A DNA stretch of 64,000 bases from Desulfomicrobium sp. ZS1 (GCF_024204645.1 NZ_CP100351.1:2356001-2420000); one strand, 5' to 3'. Positions 9,526 through 19,283 are shown, counted from the stretch's first letter. A program made the numbers and translations. The notes: generated from the sequence alone by a model not told the origin.

Positions 9526-9531
9526 CTGGAA
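9526..9531 (+). repeat. Right target-site duplication CTGGAA
   Basis: The second copy of the 6-bp duplication. The displaced final codons of the glycosyltransferase follow immediately, with the ancestral TGA at 9556-9558. Confidence 0.85.
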
Positions 9532-9558
9532 GTGCTGCGGTCCGTGACAAGAAAGTGA
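9532..9558 (+). pseudogene. Displaced 3' end of the glycosyltransferase gene
   Basis: These nine codons (VLRSVTRK and stop) continue the frame that is broken at 7843. They are now separated by 1.7 kb of IS and cannot be translated with the gene. Confidence 0.75.
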
Positions 9559-9998
9559 GGCTGGATGCCGCCCGAAAGACGTTTCGGATGAATTGATTTG
9601 ATCGCTCCCGCGACACAGGAGTAGCGTTGATTTCTGGAACGCCGGTCTGTCTCCTGTAACCGACAGGCGTTCTCCGCTCCAGAACCGAATAGCGCCGGTC
9701 GGTTCGTCGTCAGCGGTTGTGCCTTATCTCCCATGATTTCAATACCAAAGAACAGAAGATTCAAAAAATATTTTTTTGCCGATTCAAACTTGAGCAATTG
9801 CTATTCTTGCCTCAGTTCGTTATAAGCAACAAACGTATAATACATTCAATTTATAAGTATCAATGCATATATGCATAGAGTTTAACATATTGCTGTGCAG
9901 TCATTTTTTATGCAAACTTTTTAAGTTTTTTTTGATGGATTTTAAAATAGTGATCATAAATAAATTCAATACATGATTCCTGCTCCATGGAGGATAGA
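9559..9998. other. Intergenic region between IS flank and Hpt gene
   Basis: No supported gene. It changes from GC-rich to strongly AT-rich at about 9750; the AT-rich half should hold the Hpt promoter. Confidence 0.5.
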
Positions 9999-10355
9999 AT
10001 GACGATTCAAACACAAGCTTTAGATGTTGAAGAAGCTATGCAAAGATTCAACGGCAACCAGGCAATATTTTCTAAATTGCTGAAACGATTTATTAAAATA
10101 AATTCAGATATTGAAGAAAAGACAACGCAGCTCGTAAATTCAGGCAATTCTGAGGAGATTTTTATTTTCTTCCATTCACTCAAGGGAGGATCTGGAAATC
10201 TTTCCGCAAAAAATCTGTATAAAAAATCCACAGCTCTCGAAGATCTTGCGCGGAAGGGGGATTTTGAATCAATCAAAAAAGAATTGCCGTCCCTTTATGA
10301 CATCTATGACCAACTTAAAATTGCTGTTGCCGATCTTGAAAAATCCAATTCGTGA
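9999..10355 (+). CDS. Histidine phosphotransfer (Hpt) protein
   Basis: A stand-alone 118-residue Hpt domain that shuttles phosphate between receiver domains. The motif FFHSLKGGSGN places the phosphorylated His at residue 59. The rest is helical with no other domain. ATG 9999 is preferred over 9987 because GGAGGA overlaps the first ATG and sits 5 bases before the second. It is AT-rich compared with its neighbours. It lies 230 bases upstream of two hybrid kinases that lack their own Hpt, so it is the likely phosphorelay partner. Confidence 0.85.
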   Translation: MTIQTQALDVEEAMQRFNGNQAIFSKLLKRFIKINSDIEEKTTQLVNSGNSEEIFIFFHSLKGGSGNLSAKNLYKKSTALEDLARKGDFESIKKELPSLYDIYDQLKIAVADLEKSNS

Positions 10356-10582
10356 AGAATGCACGTTAAAAAGCATTCCTCGATCAGGGTCCGTAAAATT
10401 GGCTTGATGTACAGGTAAAATTCAGAAAAGTCTGGAAACCATCAAGCCAGACCAGAATGCATGAGTGTCTTCATGCAGCCAGAAAATTTTTGCGCATATT
10501 TCCATGCGGTTTATCCGGCACGCAAAGACCCAGCGGTCAACAGACGTGAATTTCGGTTTTCCACCGGAAAAGGCAGGTCTTG

Positions 10583-13450
10583 GTGAATACTCTGAGTTCG
10601 GATTACTTCGTTATTCCCGGCGGAATCAGCTTGAGGCGACACTGTTCCCCCATGACGGTTGCCGTATTGGCCTTCCTGATTTTGCTTCCTTTGTGTTTCA
10701 TCGGCCTGAGTCCGGTTTGGGCAGCAGAGGTGTGCGTCCTGGACGCGGAAAAGGAAGACCACGATCTGCGCCCCTTCATGGAGTTTATGGCGGACGCGGA
10801 CCGTTCGTTGAGCATTGATCAGGCGGCGTCGCCGGCCTTGGCTGACCGTTTCGGCCTGCCTCCCAAAGGGCATTTCAATTTTGGTTTCACCCCTTCCGCC
10901 TTGTGGTTCCGTTTCACCATCATTGAAAATCAAACGAAGTCGAAAGAAGGTGCGTTGCCGTCTCTGTGGATTTTTGACCCAGGCTGGCAGTTCTACGACA
11001 CCATCGATCTCTATGTGCCGGATCCGGATGCGGCGGGCGGGTGGCGGACCTACTCCGCCGGTCGTCTGCCTTCCATTTCGGGAGCGCCGGACAAACGGTT
11101 CTTCAAGCTTCCTGTGGGACTTGGCGAGCCCACCACCTGCTACCTTCGAGTCACCGGGATCCGGCCGATCATGGTGGTCCCACATCTCGCGTCCCTCGAC
11201 AGCACCCTGCGCGTCAACGGCTTCAAGACGCTGGGCATCGCCCTTCTGATCGGCTTTTTCGCCACGCTCATGCTCGGCAACCTGGCCATTTACCTCTATA
11301 CCGGCAACAGCAAATACAAATGGTTCGTGCTCAGCAACCTGACCTTCGCCAGTTTCGTCGCCACCACCAACTACCAGCATCTCTTTGTGGTCAAAAACCT
11401 CCCGACGGTCATCATGGCGGTGGGTCTGGTGGGCCAGGCCATCGTCGCCACGACGGTCAGGACATTTTTCGAAATCTCCCGGCACAACAAAAAGCTCAAT
11501 ATGATCCTCCTGGCCGCCATCTGGGCGGTCCTTGGCGTCGCGGCCTCAGCGTTCTTCGTATCTGAGGAGATCCACCCGAAGCTGTCCATATACGCGGTCA
11601 TGCCCACCACGGTGATCGTGTTCTGGGCCTGCTTCGACTGCCTCAAGCGCGACAAGGTGCCGGCCCTGATTTTCATGGGTGCCTGGCTCGGGGCGACTCT
11701 TGCCGCTTTCACTTACAACTGGGCCATCAAAGGAGGCCTTTCCTTCGTCCACCCCTCCTTCATGTGGGTGTCCTTCGTGGGCGAGGCAATGTGCATGTCC
11801 ATCCTGCTGGCCTACAACATCGAGACCCTGTCGGCGAAGCGTCAGGCCGCCGAGGCCATGGCCCAGACAAGATCCTCATTTCTGGCCAGCATGAGCCATG
11901 AGATCCGCACGCCCATGACCGCAGTTTTGGGTTTTTTGAACCTTTCCCTGCACTTAGGGGCGCAGGGGCAGCTGCGGCAATACCTGCTGAAGATAAACGC
12001 CGCGGCCAACCACTTGATGGGAATCATCAACGACATCCTGGATTTGGCCAAAATAGAGGCCGGCAAGGTGGAACTGGAGGCAAATCCTTTCGAAGTGGAG
12101 ACACTGCTGCAGGACACCGCCGACCTCCTGGTTTCGGGGGCCTTCGAAAATGGCAACGAGTTGGTGGTCTCGGTGCAGCCGGGGCTTCCCCGACGCGTGA
12201 AGGGCGATTCTCTGCGGCTCAAGCAGGTTCTGCTCAACCTGGGCAGCAACGCCGTGAAGTTCACCCATGGCGGCACGGTTCGGCTGGCCGTGCACGCTGC
12301 TGCGGATGCGACGCCGGTTCACGACGCGGTCAGCCTGCGCTTTGAAGTGAGCGACACGGGCATCGGCATTGACCCTACTGTGCTGCCGCGCCTGTTCACC
12401 TCCTTTGAGCAGGCCGACACGTCGACGGCCCGCGTGTACGGCGGCAGCGGCCTTGGACTGAGCATCAGCCGCAAGCTGGTGCAGATCATGGGTGGAGACA
12501 TCTCGGTACGGAGTCGGCCGGGAGAAGGGTCGATCTTCGAATTCACGGTCGTGTTCGGTCCGGATCCGAAAGGCGAGGTCCGAGGCGAAGCAAACGCCGC
12601 AGACCATGGTTCCCTGAACGTGCTGGTGGTCGAAAACAATCCGGCCAGCCGGGCGGCCATGGAAGAAGTCGCGACCTGTCTCGGCCTGCGGCACAGGTTC
12701 GCAGGGACGGCGGCGGAGGCGTCTCAGCTGGGGGATGCGGAAAATTTCGACCTGATCCTTGTTGACTGGAACCTGCCGGACATGATTGGGCCCGAGGCGG
12801 TCACGCTTCTGCGCTCTTCCGAGCGCACGGCCCGCGTGCCGGTGGCGCTCATGGCCAGCCCGGCGCGGCCCGAAATGGAAAATCTGCGTCTGCAGGGATC
12901 TGGCGTCCAAAGTATTTTGGCCAAGCCGTTCACAGCCTCGGCGGTGGAGGGTCTGCTCCGGCAGATCGCCTCCAGTGACAAATCCGCAGCCGTGGCAGGC
13001 CCGGACACCCTTGCCGACGCGCCATGCAATCTGGAGCAGGCGCAGGGCTTGCACGTCCTCTTGGCGGAAGACAACCTGTTCAATCAGGAACTGCTGGGCG
13101 TGATTCTGACCGAAGCCGGGGTGGAGATGGAGATCGCGAACAACGGCGCTGAAGCCGTACGCCGGGTGAAGGAAGGAGGAACACCCCTGGATGTGGTGCT
13201 CATGGACGTGCACATGCCGGTGATGGATGGATTCAAGGCCACGCGGACCATCCGGAACGACCAGCGCTTCAGCGGTCTGCCCATCATCGCCATGACCGCC
13301 GACATTACGGCCGAGGACAGAGCGCGGTGCATTGAAGCGGGCATGGATGACCACCTGACCAAGCCGGTGGACACCGATGAACTTTTCAGAATCCTGGTCA
13401 AGTGGGGGCGCAAGGCCCAGAGAGCCCAGAGTGGACAGCGCCATGAATGA
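10583..13450 (+). CDS. 7TMR-DISM hybrid histidine kinase with two receivers (copy 1)
   Basis: A 955-residue membrane sensor kinase. An N-terminal membrane helix ends near AAEVCVLD, followed by a periplasmic 7TMR-DISM extracellular domain (~50-210) and about seven membrane helices (~215-415). HisKA has its phospho-His at 439 (SMSHEIRTPM). The ATPase domain shows N (LGSNAVKF), DTGIGID and GSGLGLS motifs. Two receiver domains follow. The first has Asn in place of an acidic pocket residue (VENNPAS) but keeps DWNLPD; the second is canonical (AEDN, LMDVHMP, TKP). The GTG start at 10583 has AAGGCAGG upstream; ATG 10652 is an alternative. It overlaps the next gene by 8 bases. Confidence 0.9.
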   Translation: MNTLSSDYFVIPGGISLRRHCSPMTVAVLAFLILLPLCFIGLSPVWAAEVCVLDAEKEDHDLRPFMEFMADADRSLSIDQAASPALADRFGLPPKGHFNFGFTPSALWFRFTIIENQTKSKEGALPSLWIFDPGWQFYDTIDLYVPDPDAAGGWRTYSAGRLPSISGAPDKRFFKLPVGLGEPTTCYLRVTGIRPIMVVPHLASLDSTLRVNGFKTLGIALLIGFFATLMLGNLAIYLYTGNSKYKWFVLSNLTFASFVATTNYQHLFVVKNLPTVIMAVGLVGQAIVATTVRTFFEISRHNKKLNMILLAAIWAVLGVAASAFFVSEEIHPKLSIYAVMPTTVIVFWACFDCLKRDKVPALIFMGAWLGATLAAFTYNWAIKGGLSFVHPSFMWVSFVGEAMCMSILLAYNIETLSAKRQAAEAMAQTRSSFLASMSHEIRTPMTAVLGFLNLSLHLGAQGQLRQYLLKINAAANHLMGIINDILDLAKIEAGKVELEANPFEVETLLQDTADLLVSGAFENGNELVVSVQPGLPRRVKGDSLRLKQVLLNLGSNAVKFTHGGTVRLAVHAAADATPVHDAVSLRFEVSDTGIGIDPTVLPRLFTSFEQADTSTARVYGGSGLGLSISRKLVQIMGGDISVRSRPGEGSIFEFTVVFGPDPKGEVRGEANAADHGSLNVLVVENNPASRAAMEEVATCLGLRHRFAGTAAEASQLGDAENFDLILVDWNLPDMIGPEAVTLLRSSERTARVPVALMASPARPEMENLRLQGSGVQSILAKPFTASAVEGLLRQIASSDKSAAVAGPDTLADAPCNLEQAQGLHVLLAEDNLFNQELLGVILTEAGVEMEIANNGAEAVRRVKEGGTPLDVVLMDVHMPVMDGFKATRTIRNDQRFSGLPIIAMTADITAEDRARCIEAGMDDHLTKPVDTDELFRILVKWGRKAQRAQSGQRHE

Positions 13451-16256
13451 CCGACTGAATCATGCCGCCTGTAGGCCCAATGCTCTATGCCAGGCTGCTT
13501 TTGCCGTGCTTGCGGGCATACTACTTTTTCTTGTGTGTACTTCTTCGGTTTTTGCCGGTGAAGTGTGTCTGCTGGGCGAGGAACGCGACGAATACGACCT
13601 GCGGCCCTACATGGAGTATCTGGAAGACACGGGGAAGACGCTGCCCATAAAGCAGGTGGCTTCCGCAAAGATGGGGCCGCAATTCGGGACGCCGCAAGGC
13701 GAACACTTCAATTTCGGCTTCAGGCAGTCGGCCCTGTGGTTCCGGTTCACCATAAAGGAGCAGCCTGCGCCTTCTGACGGGAGCGCTCCGCCTCGATATT
13801 GGATTTTTGATCCGGGGTGGAACTTGTACGCCACCATCGAGCTTTTCGTGCCCGACCCGGATGCTCCCGGCGGCTGGCTGACATACAGTTCTGGACACTT
13901 TGGCTCGGTTTCGGGAGATCAGGAACGGCGGCACTTCCGCCTCCCCACCGGCCTGTCGGCCCCGACCACCTGCTACCTCCGGGTCACCGGCATCCGGGCG
14001 CTGGTCCTGAGCCCGCACATCACGACCATTGATCGCGCCATCTGGATCAATGACGTCAAGGTGCTCGGCACGGGTCTGACGGTGGGCTTTTTTTTCACCA
14101 TGGTGCTCATCCATCTGGCCATTTATCTATACACCGGAAACGGCAAGTTCAAATGGCTGGTTTTGGGCAACCTCGCTTTCGCCGGTTTCGTGGCGCTCAC
14201 TAGCTATCAGCATCTCTTCAGCATCAGAAACATGCCGGCGGCGATCATGATGGTCGGCCTGATGGCCCAAGGGTTTATGGCCTGCGTGATCAGGGAGTTT
14301 CTGGAGCTCGGGAAGTACAACAAACGCATTGATGCGATCATGCTTTTTTTCATTTGTCAGATCTTTGCCGTGGCTGGCTGCGCTTTTTTCATGCCGCAAG
14401 CACTGCAAGGAAAATTTTCATTGAACGTGGCCGTGCCCGTGTCGCTGATCGGAGTCTGGGCCTGCATCGCCGGCATGAAGCGTGAACGCGTGGTTTCAAG
14501 CATCTTTCTGATCGGATGGACCGGGGCGGTCATCTCCATTTCCGTTTACAACTGGGCCGTTCACGGCGCCTTTTCCTTCGCGCACCCGTCGATCATCTGG
14601 GCCGGATTCGTGTTCGAGGGAATCGCCATGTCCATTCTGCTGGCCTACACGGTCCAGACCATGGCCTTACAGCGCCAGTCGGCCGAGGCCATGGCCCAGG
14701 CCAAGAGCACGTTCCTGGCCAGTATGAGCCACGAGATCCGCACGCCCATGACCGCCATTCTGGGCTTTCTGAACCTGTCCCTGCAGATGGGTCCCGAGGG
14801 GCAGCTTCGCCAATACCTGCTCAAAATCCGCACCTCGGCGCAGCATCTCATGGGCATCATCAACGACATCCTGGATCTGGCGAAGATAGAAGCAGGCAAG
14901 GTGGAATTGGAAGCCAATCCCTTCGAGGTGGAGGCCGTGCTGCGCGATACGGCCGACATCCTGGTCGCGCGGGCCTTCGAGAACGGCAATGAACTGGTGG
15001 TTTCGGTGCAGCCCGGCCTTCCGCGCCACCTGACCGGAGACTCGTTGCGCCTCAAGCAGATTCTGGTCAACCTGGGCGGCAACGCCATCAAATTCACCAG
15101 GAACGGCACCATTCGACTGGCCGTGCTCCGCGCGGAAGATGGGCCGTCGTCGGACGACGCGGTCACCCTGCGATTCCAGGTGAGCGACACGGGCATCGGC
15201 ATTGACGCGGCGGTCTTGCCCCGCCTGTTCGAATCCTACGTGCAGGCCGACACGTCCACGGCCCGCGTGTACGGCGGCACGGGCCTCGGCCTGAACATCA
15301 GCCGCAGGCTGGTGCATCTCATGGGCGGGGAAATAGCGGTGCAAAGCCAGCTCGGACAGGGCTCGACCTTCGAGTTCACGGCCGTCTTCAAGCCGAAAGG
15401 CTCGGCCATGGAGCCGGCAATGACTGCGGACCAGGGAGGCCTGAAGGTGCTCGTCGCGGAGGACAACCCCGCCAGCCGGGAGGCCATGGAAGAGGTCACC
15501 GCGAGTTTGGGCCTGAAGAGCACGTTTGCCGGGTCGGCGGCGCAGGCCCTACAGCTGGCGTCTGCGGAAGATTTTGCTCTGATCCTGCTTGATTGGGACC
15601 TACCGGACACGACCGGACCCGAGGCCGTCACGCTGCTGCGCTCGTCGGAGCGGGTGGCCCGGGTGCCGGTGGCGCTCATGACCAGTCCGGCCCGGCCCGA
15701 AGTGGAGAGCATTGACCCGGCACGGCTCGGAGTCGAGGACATTCTGTTCAAGCCGTTCACGGCCGCGTCGGTGGGGGACATGGTGCGGCGGATCATCCAT
15801 CATGACGCCTCCCCTGCTCGCGAGATCGGCGGCATCACGGCCGAAGAGCAGCGCAACCGTGAGCAGGCGCGAGGGCTGCGCGTCCTGCTGGCCGAGGACA
15901 ACCGGGTCAACCAGGAGCTCATAAGCCTGATCCTGTCTCAAGCAGGGGGGTTGGTGGATGTCGCGGGTAACGGCATCGAGGCCGTGCTGCGCGTGATGGA
16001 TACAAGCCTCCCTGAACCGGATGTCGTACTCATGGACGTGCACATGCCGGAAATGGATGGATACGAGGCCACGCGAAACATCCGACGGGACAGGCGTTTT
16101 CAGGCCCTGCCCATCATCGCCCTGACCACCAACGTCATGGCCGGTGACAGGGAACGATGCATTGAAGCGGGCATGAACGACCACCTGGGCAAGCCCGTGG
16201 ACACGGGGGCGCTCTTTGCCGTCCTGGTCAAATGGACTACCTCGAAGCATTCCTGA
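13443..16256 (+). CDS. 7TMR-DISM hybrid histidine kinase with two receivers (copy 2)
   Basis: A 937-residue paralogue of the gene before it, alike over its whole length. Layout: N-terminal helix ending near VFAGEVCLLG, periplasmic DISM domain, about seven membrane helices, HisKA with His430 (SMSHEIRTPM), ATPase domain (GNAIKF, DTGIGID, GTGLGLN), and two receivers. Unlike copy 1, its first receiver keeps the acidic pair (AEDNPAS); the second is canonical (LMDVHMPEMDG). The ATG at 13443 overlaps the stop of copy 1, so translation is probably coupled. The pair looks like a tandem duplication. The upstream Hpt may serve both. Confidence 0.9.
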   Translation: MNDRLNHAACRPNALCQAAFAVLAGILLFLVCTSSVFAGEVCLLGEERDEYDLRPYMEYLEDTGKTLPIKQVASAKMGPQFGTPQGEHFNFGFRQSALWFRFTIKEQPAPSDGSAPPRYWIFDPGWNLYATIELFVPDPDAPGGWLTYSSGHFGSVSGDQERRHFRLPTGLSAPTTCYLRVTGIRALVLSPHITTIDRAIWINDVKVLGTGLTVGFFFTMVLIHLAIYLYTGNGKFKWLVLGNLAFAGFVALTSYQHLFSIRNMPAAIMMVGLMAQGFMACVIREFLELGKYNKRIDAIMLFFICQIFAVAGCAFFMPQALQGKFSLNVAVPVSLIGVWACIAGMKRERVVSSIFLIGWTGAVISISVYNWAVHGAFSFAHPSIIWAGFVFEGIAMSILLAYTVQTMALQRQSAEAMAQAKSTFLASMSHEIRTPMTAILGFLNLSLQMGPEGQLRQYLLKIRTSAQHLMGIINDILDLAKIEAGKVELEANPFEVEAVLRDTADILVARAFENGNELVVSVQPGLPRHLTGDSLRLKQILVNLGGNAIKFTRNGTIRLAVLRAEDGPSSDDAVTLRFQVSDTGIGIDAAVLPRLFESYVQADTSTARVYGGTGLGLNISRRLVHLMGGEIAVQSQLGQGSTFEFTAVFKPKGSAMEPAMTADQGGLKVLVAEDNPASREAMEEVTASLGLKSTFAGSAAQALQLASAEDFALILLDWDLPDTTGPEAVTLLRSSERVARVPVALMTSPARPEVESIDPARLGVEDILFKPFTAASVGDMVRRIIHHDASPAREIGGITAEEQRNREQARGLRVLLAEDNRVNQELISLILSQAGGLVDVAGNGIEAVLRVMDTSLPEPDVVLMDVHMPEMDGYEATRNIRRDRRFQALPIIALTTNVMAGDRERCIEAGMNDHLGKPVDTGALFAVLVKWTTSKHS

Positions 16257-16448
16257 AAGCGCCCCACATCAGGGGACCGCTTTCGGCACAATGACGACTT
16301 TTCGGATGATGAACGGCGAGCTGCGAGCGGCCATGCAGCTGAATTCAGTCGAAGGTGGCGACTCTGACACGCCTCTCCGCCTGATCAAAAACCAGCCAGT
16401 CCTGTCCGATCAGACTTTTTCCCACCTGCGCAGCCCCGCATCAGGTAA
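16257..16448. other. Intergenic region after the kinases
   Basis: An 88-codon in-frame ATG stretch here has no good ribosome site and no family resemblance, so nothing is called. A terminator follows at 16449. Confidence 0.5.
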
Positions 16449-16493
16449 AAAAAACGGCCATTGGCTCAAAAAGCGAATAGCCGTTCTTATTTT
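16449..16493 (+). terminator. Probable terminator after the hybrid kinases
   Basis: AACGGC (16453-16458) pairs with GCCGTT (16480-16485), with partial pairing inside, followed by CTTATTTT. A run of A on the other side means it could also act on the minus strand. Confidence 0.55.
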
Positions 16494-16581
16494 GCAAAGG
16501 GGAAATTCGGATCAGCAAAAGGCTGTTGGCGAAAACTCGTGCTCCGCAGAAGAGTGAAGAGGAACAGTCGGACGCCGCGCC

Positions 16582-16740
16582 CTACCCTTTGCGCAGGTAA
16601 TACACTCCACCACTGTACAGCATGAGCACGCCCCCCAGCGCGAGGCTGGCGGAGCTGCCTACGAGACACCCGCCCAGGCCCACGGTGCCGACAAAAAGAG
16701 GAAAGGATTTATAAACACAATCGGGCAACCAGACTCGCAT
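16582..16740 (-). CDS. Small membrane protein (52 aa)
   Basis: A 52-residue frame beginning MRVWLPDCVYKSF and ending YYLRKG. A Gly-rich hydrophobic stretch of ~30 residues forms one or two membrane passes, with positive residues at the C-terminus. GAGG sits 6 bases before ATG 16740. The start, composition and ribosome site fit a genuine small inner-membrane protein. No function is recognised. Confidence 0.55.
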   Translation of the reverse strand: MRVWLPDCVYKSFPLFVGTVGLGGCLVGSSASLALGGVLMLYSGGVYYLRKG

Positions 16741-16906
16741 GCGTGACCTCGTTTGTCATAAGACGTGGTTTGCCGAACAGAATGTCTGAAAAAAACGGAC
16801 TCCCGCCTCGCAAGCCAGCCTGACATTTTCAAAATCAGGCAAACACGGGTTCACTGATGTCCTCCCGGAAAAAATTGCAGACAACGCCCCTCATACTCCG
16901 TTGGAA

Positions 16907-17335
16907 TCACTCTTCCTCGATTCTGAATTTGTTCATCCCGAAATTCCGCGACGGGTTGGGGTATTTGCTTGTCAGGAGCAGCTTGTTGTCCTTCAGGAAG
17001 CTCAGAACATGGTCCACCCGCAGTTCTGTCTCGGCCGGATCCATTTCGTAGAGGCTTGAAACCAAGTGCACGCATTTGTCCCTTGAGATCCTGTTGTACA
17101 TGAACAGCAGCACGGATGTGCCTTCAACCCCCTTGAATTCGGCCGGTTCGAAGCGCCCCTTCTTGCTGCCCATGACAACGCCGGTATCCGACAATTCAAC
17201 CGTGACGTAATTTCTGGCCACGATGATGATATCTTCCCCCGCCGTTTCATTGTGGGCATAAACGCCAATAGAGCAGCACAAAAAGACCATGATCAGGGCG
17301 ATGCCCAGCGGCACCTTCATTTCAAAGCGCGTCAT
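16907..17335 (-). CDS. Exported hypothetical protein (142 aa)
   Basis: Begins MTRFEMKVPLGIALIMVFLCC with a typical signal peptide, cut probably after VYA. The mature part has no Cys pair motif except one Cys (DKCVHLV) and no domain I recognise. AGGAGG lies 6 bases before ATG 17335, a near-perfect site, so the longer start at 17353 is rejected. No operon partner. Likely periplasmic. Confidence 0.65.
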   Translation of the reverse strand: MTRFEMKVPLGIALIMVFLCCSIGVYAHNETAGEDIIIVARNYVTVELSDTGVVMGSKKGRFEPAEFKGVEGTSVLLFMYNRISRDKCVHLVSSLYEMDPAETELRVDHVLSFLKDNKLLLTSKYPNPSRNFGMNKFRIEEE

Positions 17336-17718
17336 AATTTTCCTCCTTTGCATGTATCCTCCACGAGCTCTTCAATCCCCGTGCCACAAACCCTCCCTCG
17401 CCGCCACGCCCAGCACCCTCCCCGGCCAAGGCCTGCGAGACTTTTTAACGGATTTTTCGCAACCGGATGCAGTCTTTTTTGTCTGGTTTTTCCGGAAGCT
17501 ACAGCATTGCCCGGTAGGGGCGCCGTGTTTCGAAGTGACGCCGATGAACCATCAATCTTCCTTCCTGGCGGCCTCCCGGTTTTCCTCTGCGAAGCAACGC
17601 TCGGTAAGGGTCGCGTATCCTTCTTGACTGATTAGTTGTCCATGGCCTGCTGAACACCGACGCTCTACAGGCTTGGGGCCTGCTTTTCACGTTTCAGAAC
17701 ACATTCCCGCCACGACGC
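17336..17718. other. Intergenic region
   Basis: Only the ribosome site of the exported protein (17341-17347) and low-quality frames are visible. Confidence 0.5.
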
Positions 17719-17751
17719 GAAAAGGCCGGCGCTTCCGAGGAAAAGCCGGCC
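17719..17751 (-). terminator. Terminator of the universal stress protein gene
   Basis: GGCCGGC pairs with GCCGGCC (17724-17730 and 17745-17751) and runs into TTTT on the minus strand, 27 bases after the gene stop. Confidence 0.7.
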
Positions 17752-17777
17752 TCACATCCTATGCCATGCCTTAAGAC

Positions 17778-18710
17778 TTAAGGATGGACCCAGAGCACCG
17801 AATCGGTCAACTCATTGAAGAGGAAGCTGCTGACGGAACCAAAAAGCAGGTTCTTGCGGGCATTGGCCGTTGTGCCCACGGCGACCACGGCGAATTTTCC
17901 CCAGTTGGCGTTGTCGAGGATGGCCCGCGGCGCATAGTCCGAGGGGTAGATCATGTGACGCAGGCGCCCGGAGTCAAAACCCTCCTTGCACATGATCTCC
18001 TCGCAGCGGTTGAAGATGGCCGTGGCCTTGTCGCGCTCGTCGGAAGTGTCACTAATGATGTTGCACAAGGTCACCAAATGCGACTCCCCTTCCAGCATGG
18101 ACGCCACGAAGCGGGCCATGTTGTTGGAGGACTCCGAGTCGTCGACGCACAACAGGACATTCTTGCGATTCAGGTCCGGCTTGCGGCAGAGGATCATGGG
18201 AATCTCCGGCTGCCGCTCAAAGAACCTGCGGGAGAGACTCTTCGAGGTAAAATCCTTGAGGCGGTTCAGACCACGGCGGCCCATGACCACGGCATCATGG
18301 GTCTCGCTGCCAATCTCATCCTCGATGTCCTCAATGCGACAGATCATGCCCGAGGCGCTCTTGACCTGGATGCGACCGGCAGGAAACCCGTCCCACTGGA
18401 GCATGCGCATGGCCTCTTCCCGGGCAAGATGCCAATTGCTGTCCATGTCCGGGCGCTCAGTGACCGCTCCCGGCTGAGTTTTTCCCGCACGCCAGCGGCA
18501 ATAATTACTGTCCGGAGAGGCCATGCACAGGAGGGTCAGGTCAAAACGGCTCTTGTTCTCAAAAAACCTGCACAAAAACCGCAGCCCGTTGAACATGTTG
18601 GGGTCGTCACTGACCGTAAATAAAAGTTTCTTCGGTGTTGCCGCATTTCCATGGATAGATCTGCTGTCGCTTGCTGAACTAGCAACGACCTGTTCTGGTA
18701 TAGTCAGCAT
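17778..18710 (-). CDS. Universal stress protein with two UspA domains
   Basis: A 310-residue cytoplasmic protein with two tandem UspA domains. Domain 1 (~residues 27-170) has a G-x2-G-type nucleotide-binding remnant (VVMGRRGLNRLKDF). Domain 2 (~180-310) ends AVGTTANARKNLLFGSVSSFL, close to the G-x2-G-x9-G-S/T ATP motif with one Gly replaced. ATG 18710 is chosen because GAGGAA is 6 bases upstream; GTG 18716 is in frame. A long AT-rich divergent region separates it from ridA. Confidence 0.85.
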   Translation of the reverse strand: MLTIPEQVVASSASDSRSIHGNAATPKKLLFTVSDDPNMFNGLRFLCRFFENKSRFDLTLLCMASPDSNYCRWRAGKTQPGAVTERPDMDSNWHLAREEAMRMLQWDGFPAGRIQVKSASGMICRIEDIEDEIGSETHDAVVMGRRGLNRLKDFTSKSLSRRFFERQPEIPMILCRKPDLNRKNVLLCVDDSESSNNMARFVASMLEGESHLVTLCNIISDTSDERDKATAIFNRCEEIMCKEGFDSGRLRHMIYPSDYAPRAILDNANWGKFAVVAVGTTANARKNLLFGSVSSFLFNELTDSVLWVHP

Positions 18711-19273
18711 AGTCACTTCCTCAAATTGATCTGGTTTGGGTTACGAAACAACTGATAACTACCTGCAATCAAGACAAATCAAGCTTGTTACTTTTTTCTC
18801 AAGGCTTTTGATGAAACTGCTACACCGAGCACGACTATTGTCAACAAAAATTTTGAAAATGACGAAAAAAAATGTCGAATAATCACAAATAATGAAATTT
18901 TCGATTAATTCCGACAAAAATAATCATGATTTTCTGATTATTGCAAAAAAATAGCCGCATCCTTCATCCATCACAATCGCCGCGCCAAAAGCTTTGACAA
19001 CCATTATTACGAAAGATGGATGATATCGTCAGCTACTCATCGGTTACCTTACCCATACGTTGGTCTGTCCAAGCGGACAAATGACATACTGACAAGTATA
19101 GAAGCGCCCTGGCCTTGGATCTCTGAGGTCAAAAACTGAAATAATGGCTGCCGACAGTACGCCAGCCAGCACCATACAAGTCGTAATAAACTTCAATAAA
19201 ACGAGTGGTTATGCTCTTTTTGTGACCCAGACCATGAATTATTCCGATTAATGAATAAAATAAAACATTCAAA

Positions 19274-19283
19274 TGTCGACATT
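19274..19283 (+). promoter_or_regulatory. Candidate GntR operator 1 (TGTCGACATT)
   Basis: An element with a palindromic core (AATGTCGACATT, 19272-19283), about 150 bases before ridA. The same core occurs at 19381 and, with one change, before the GntR gene at 23217-23229. Confidence 0.45.
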
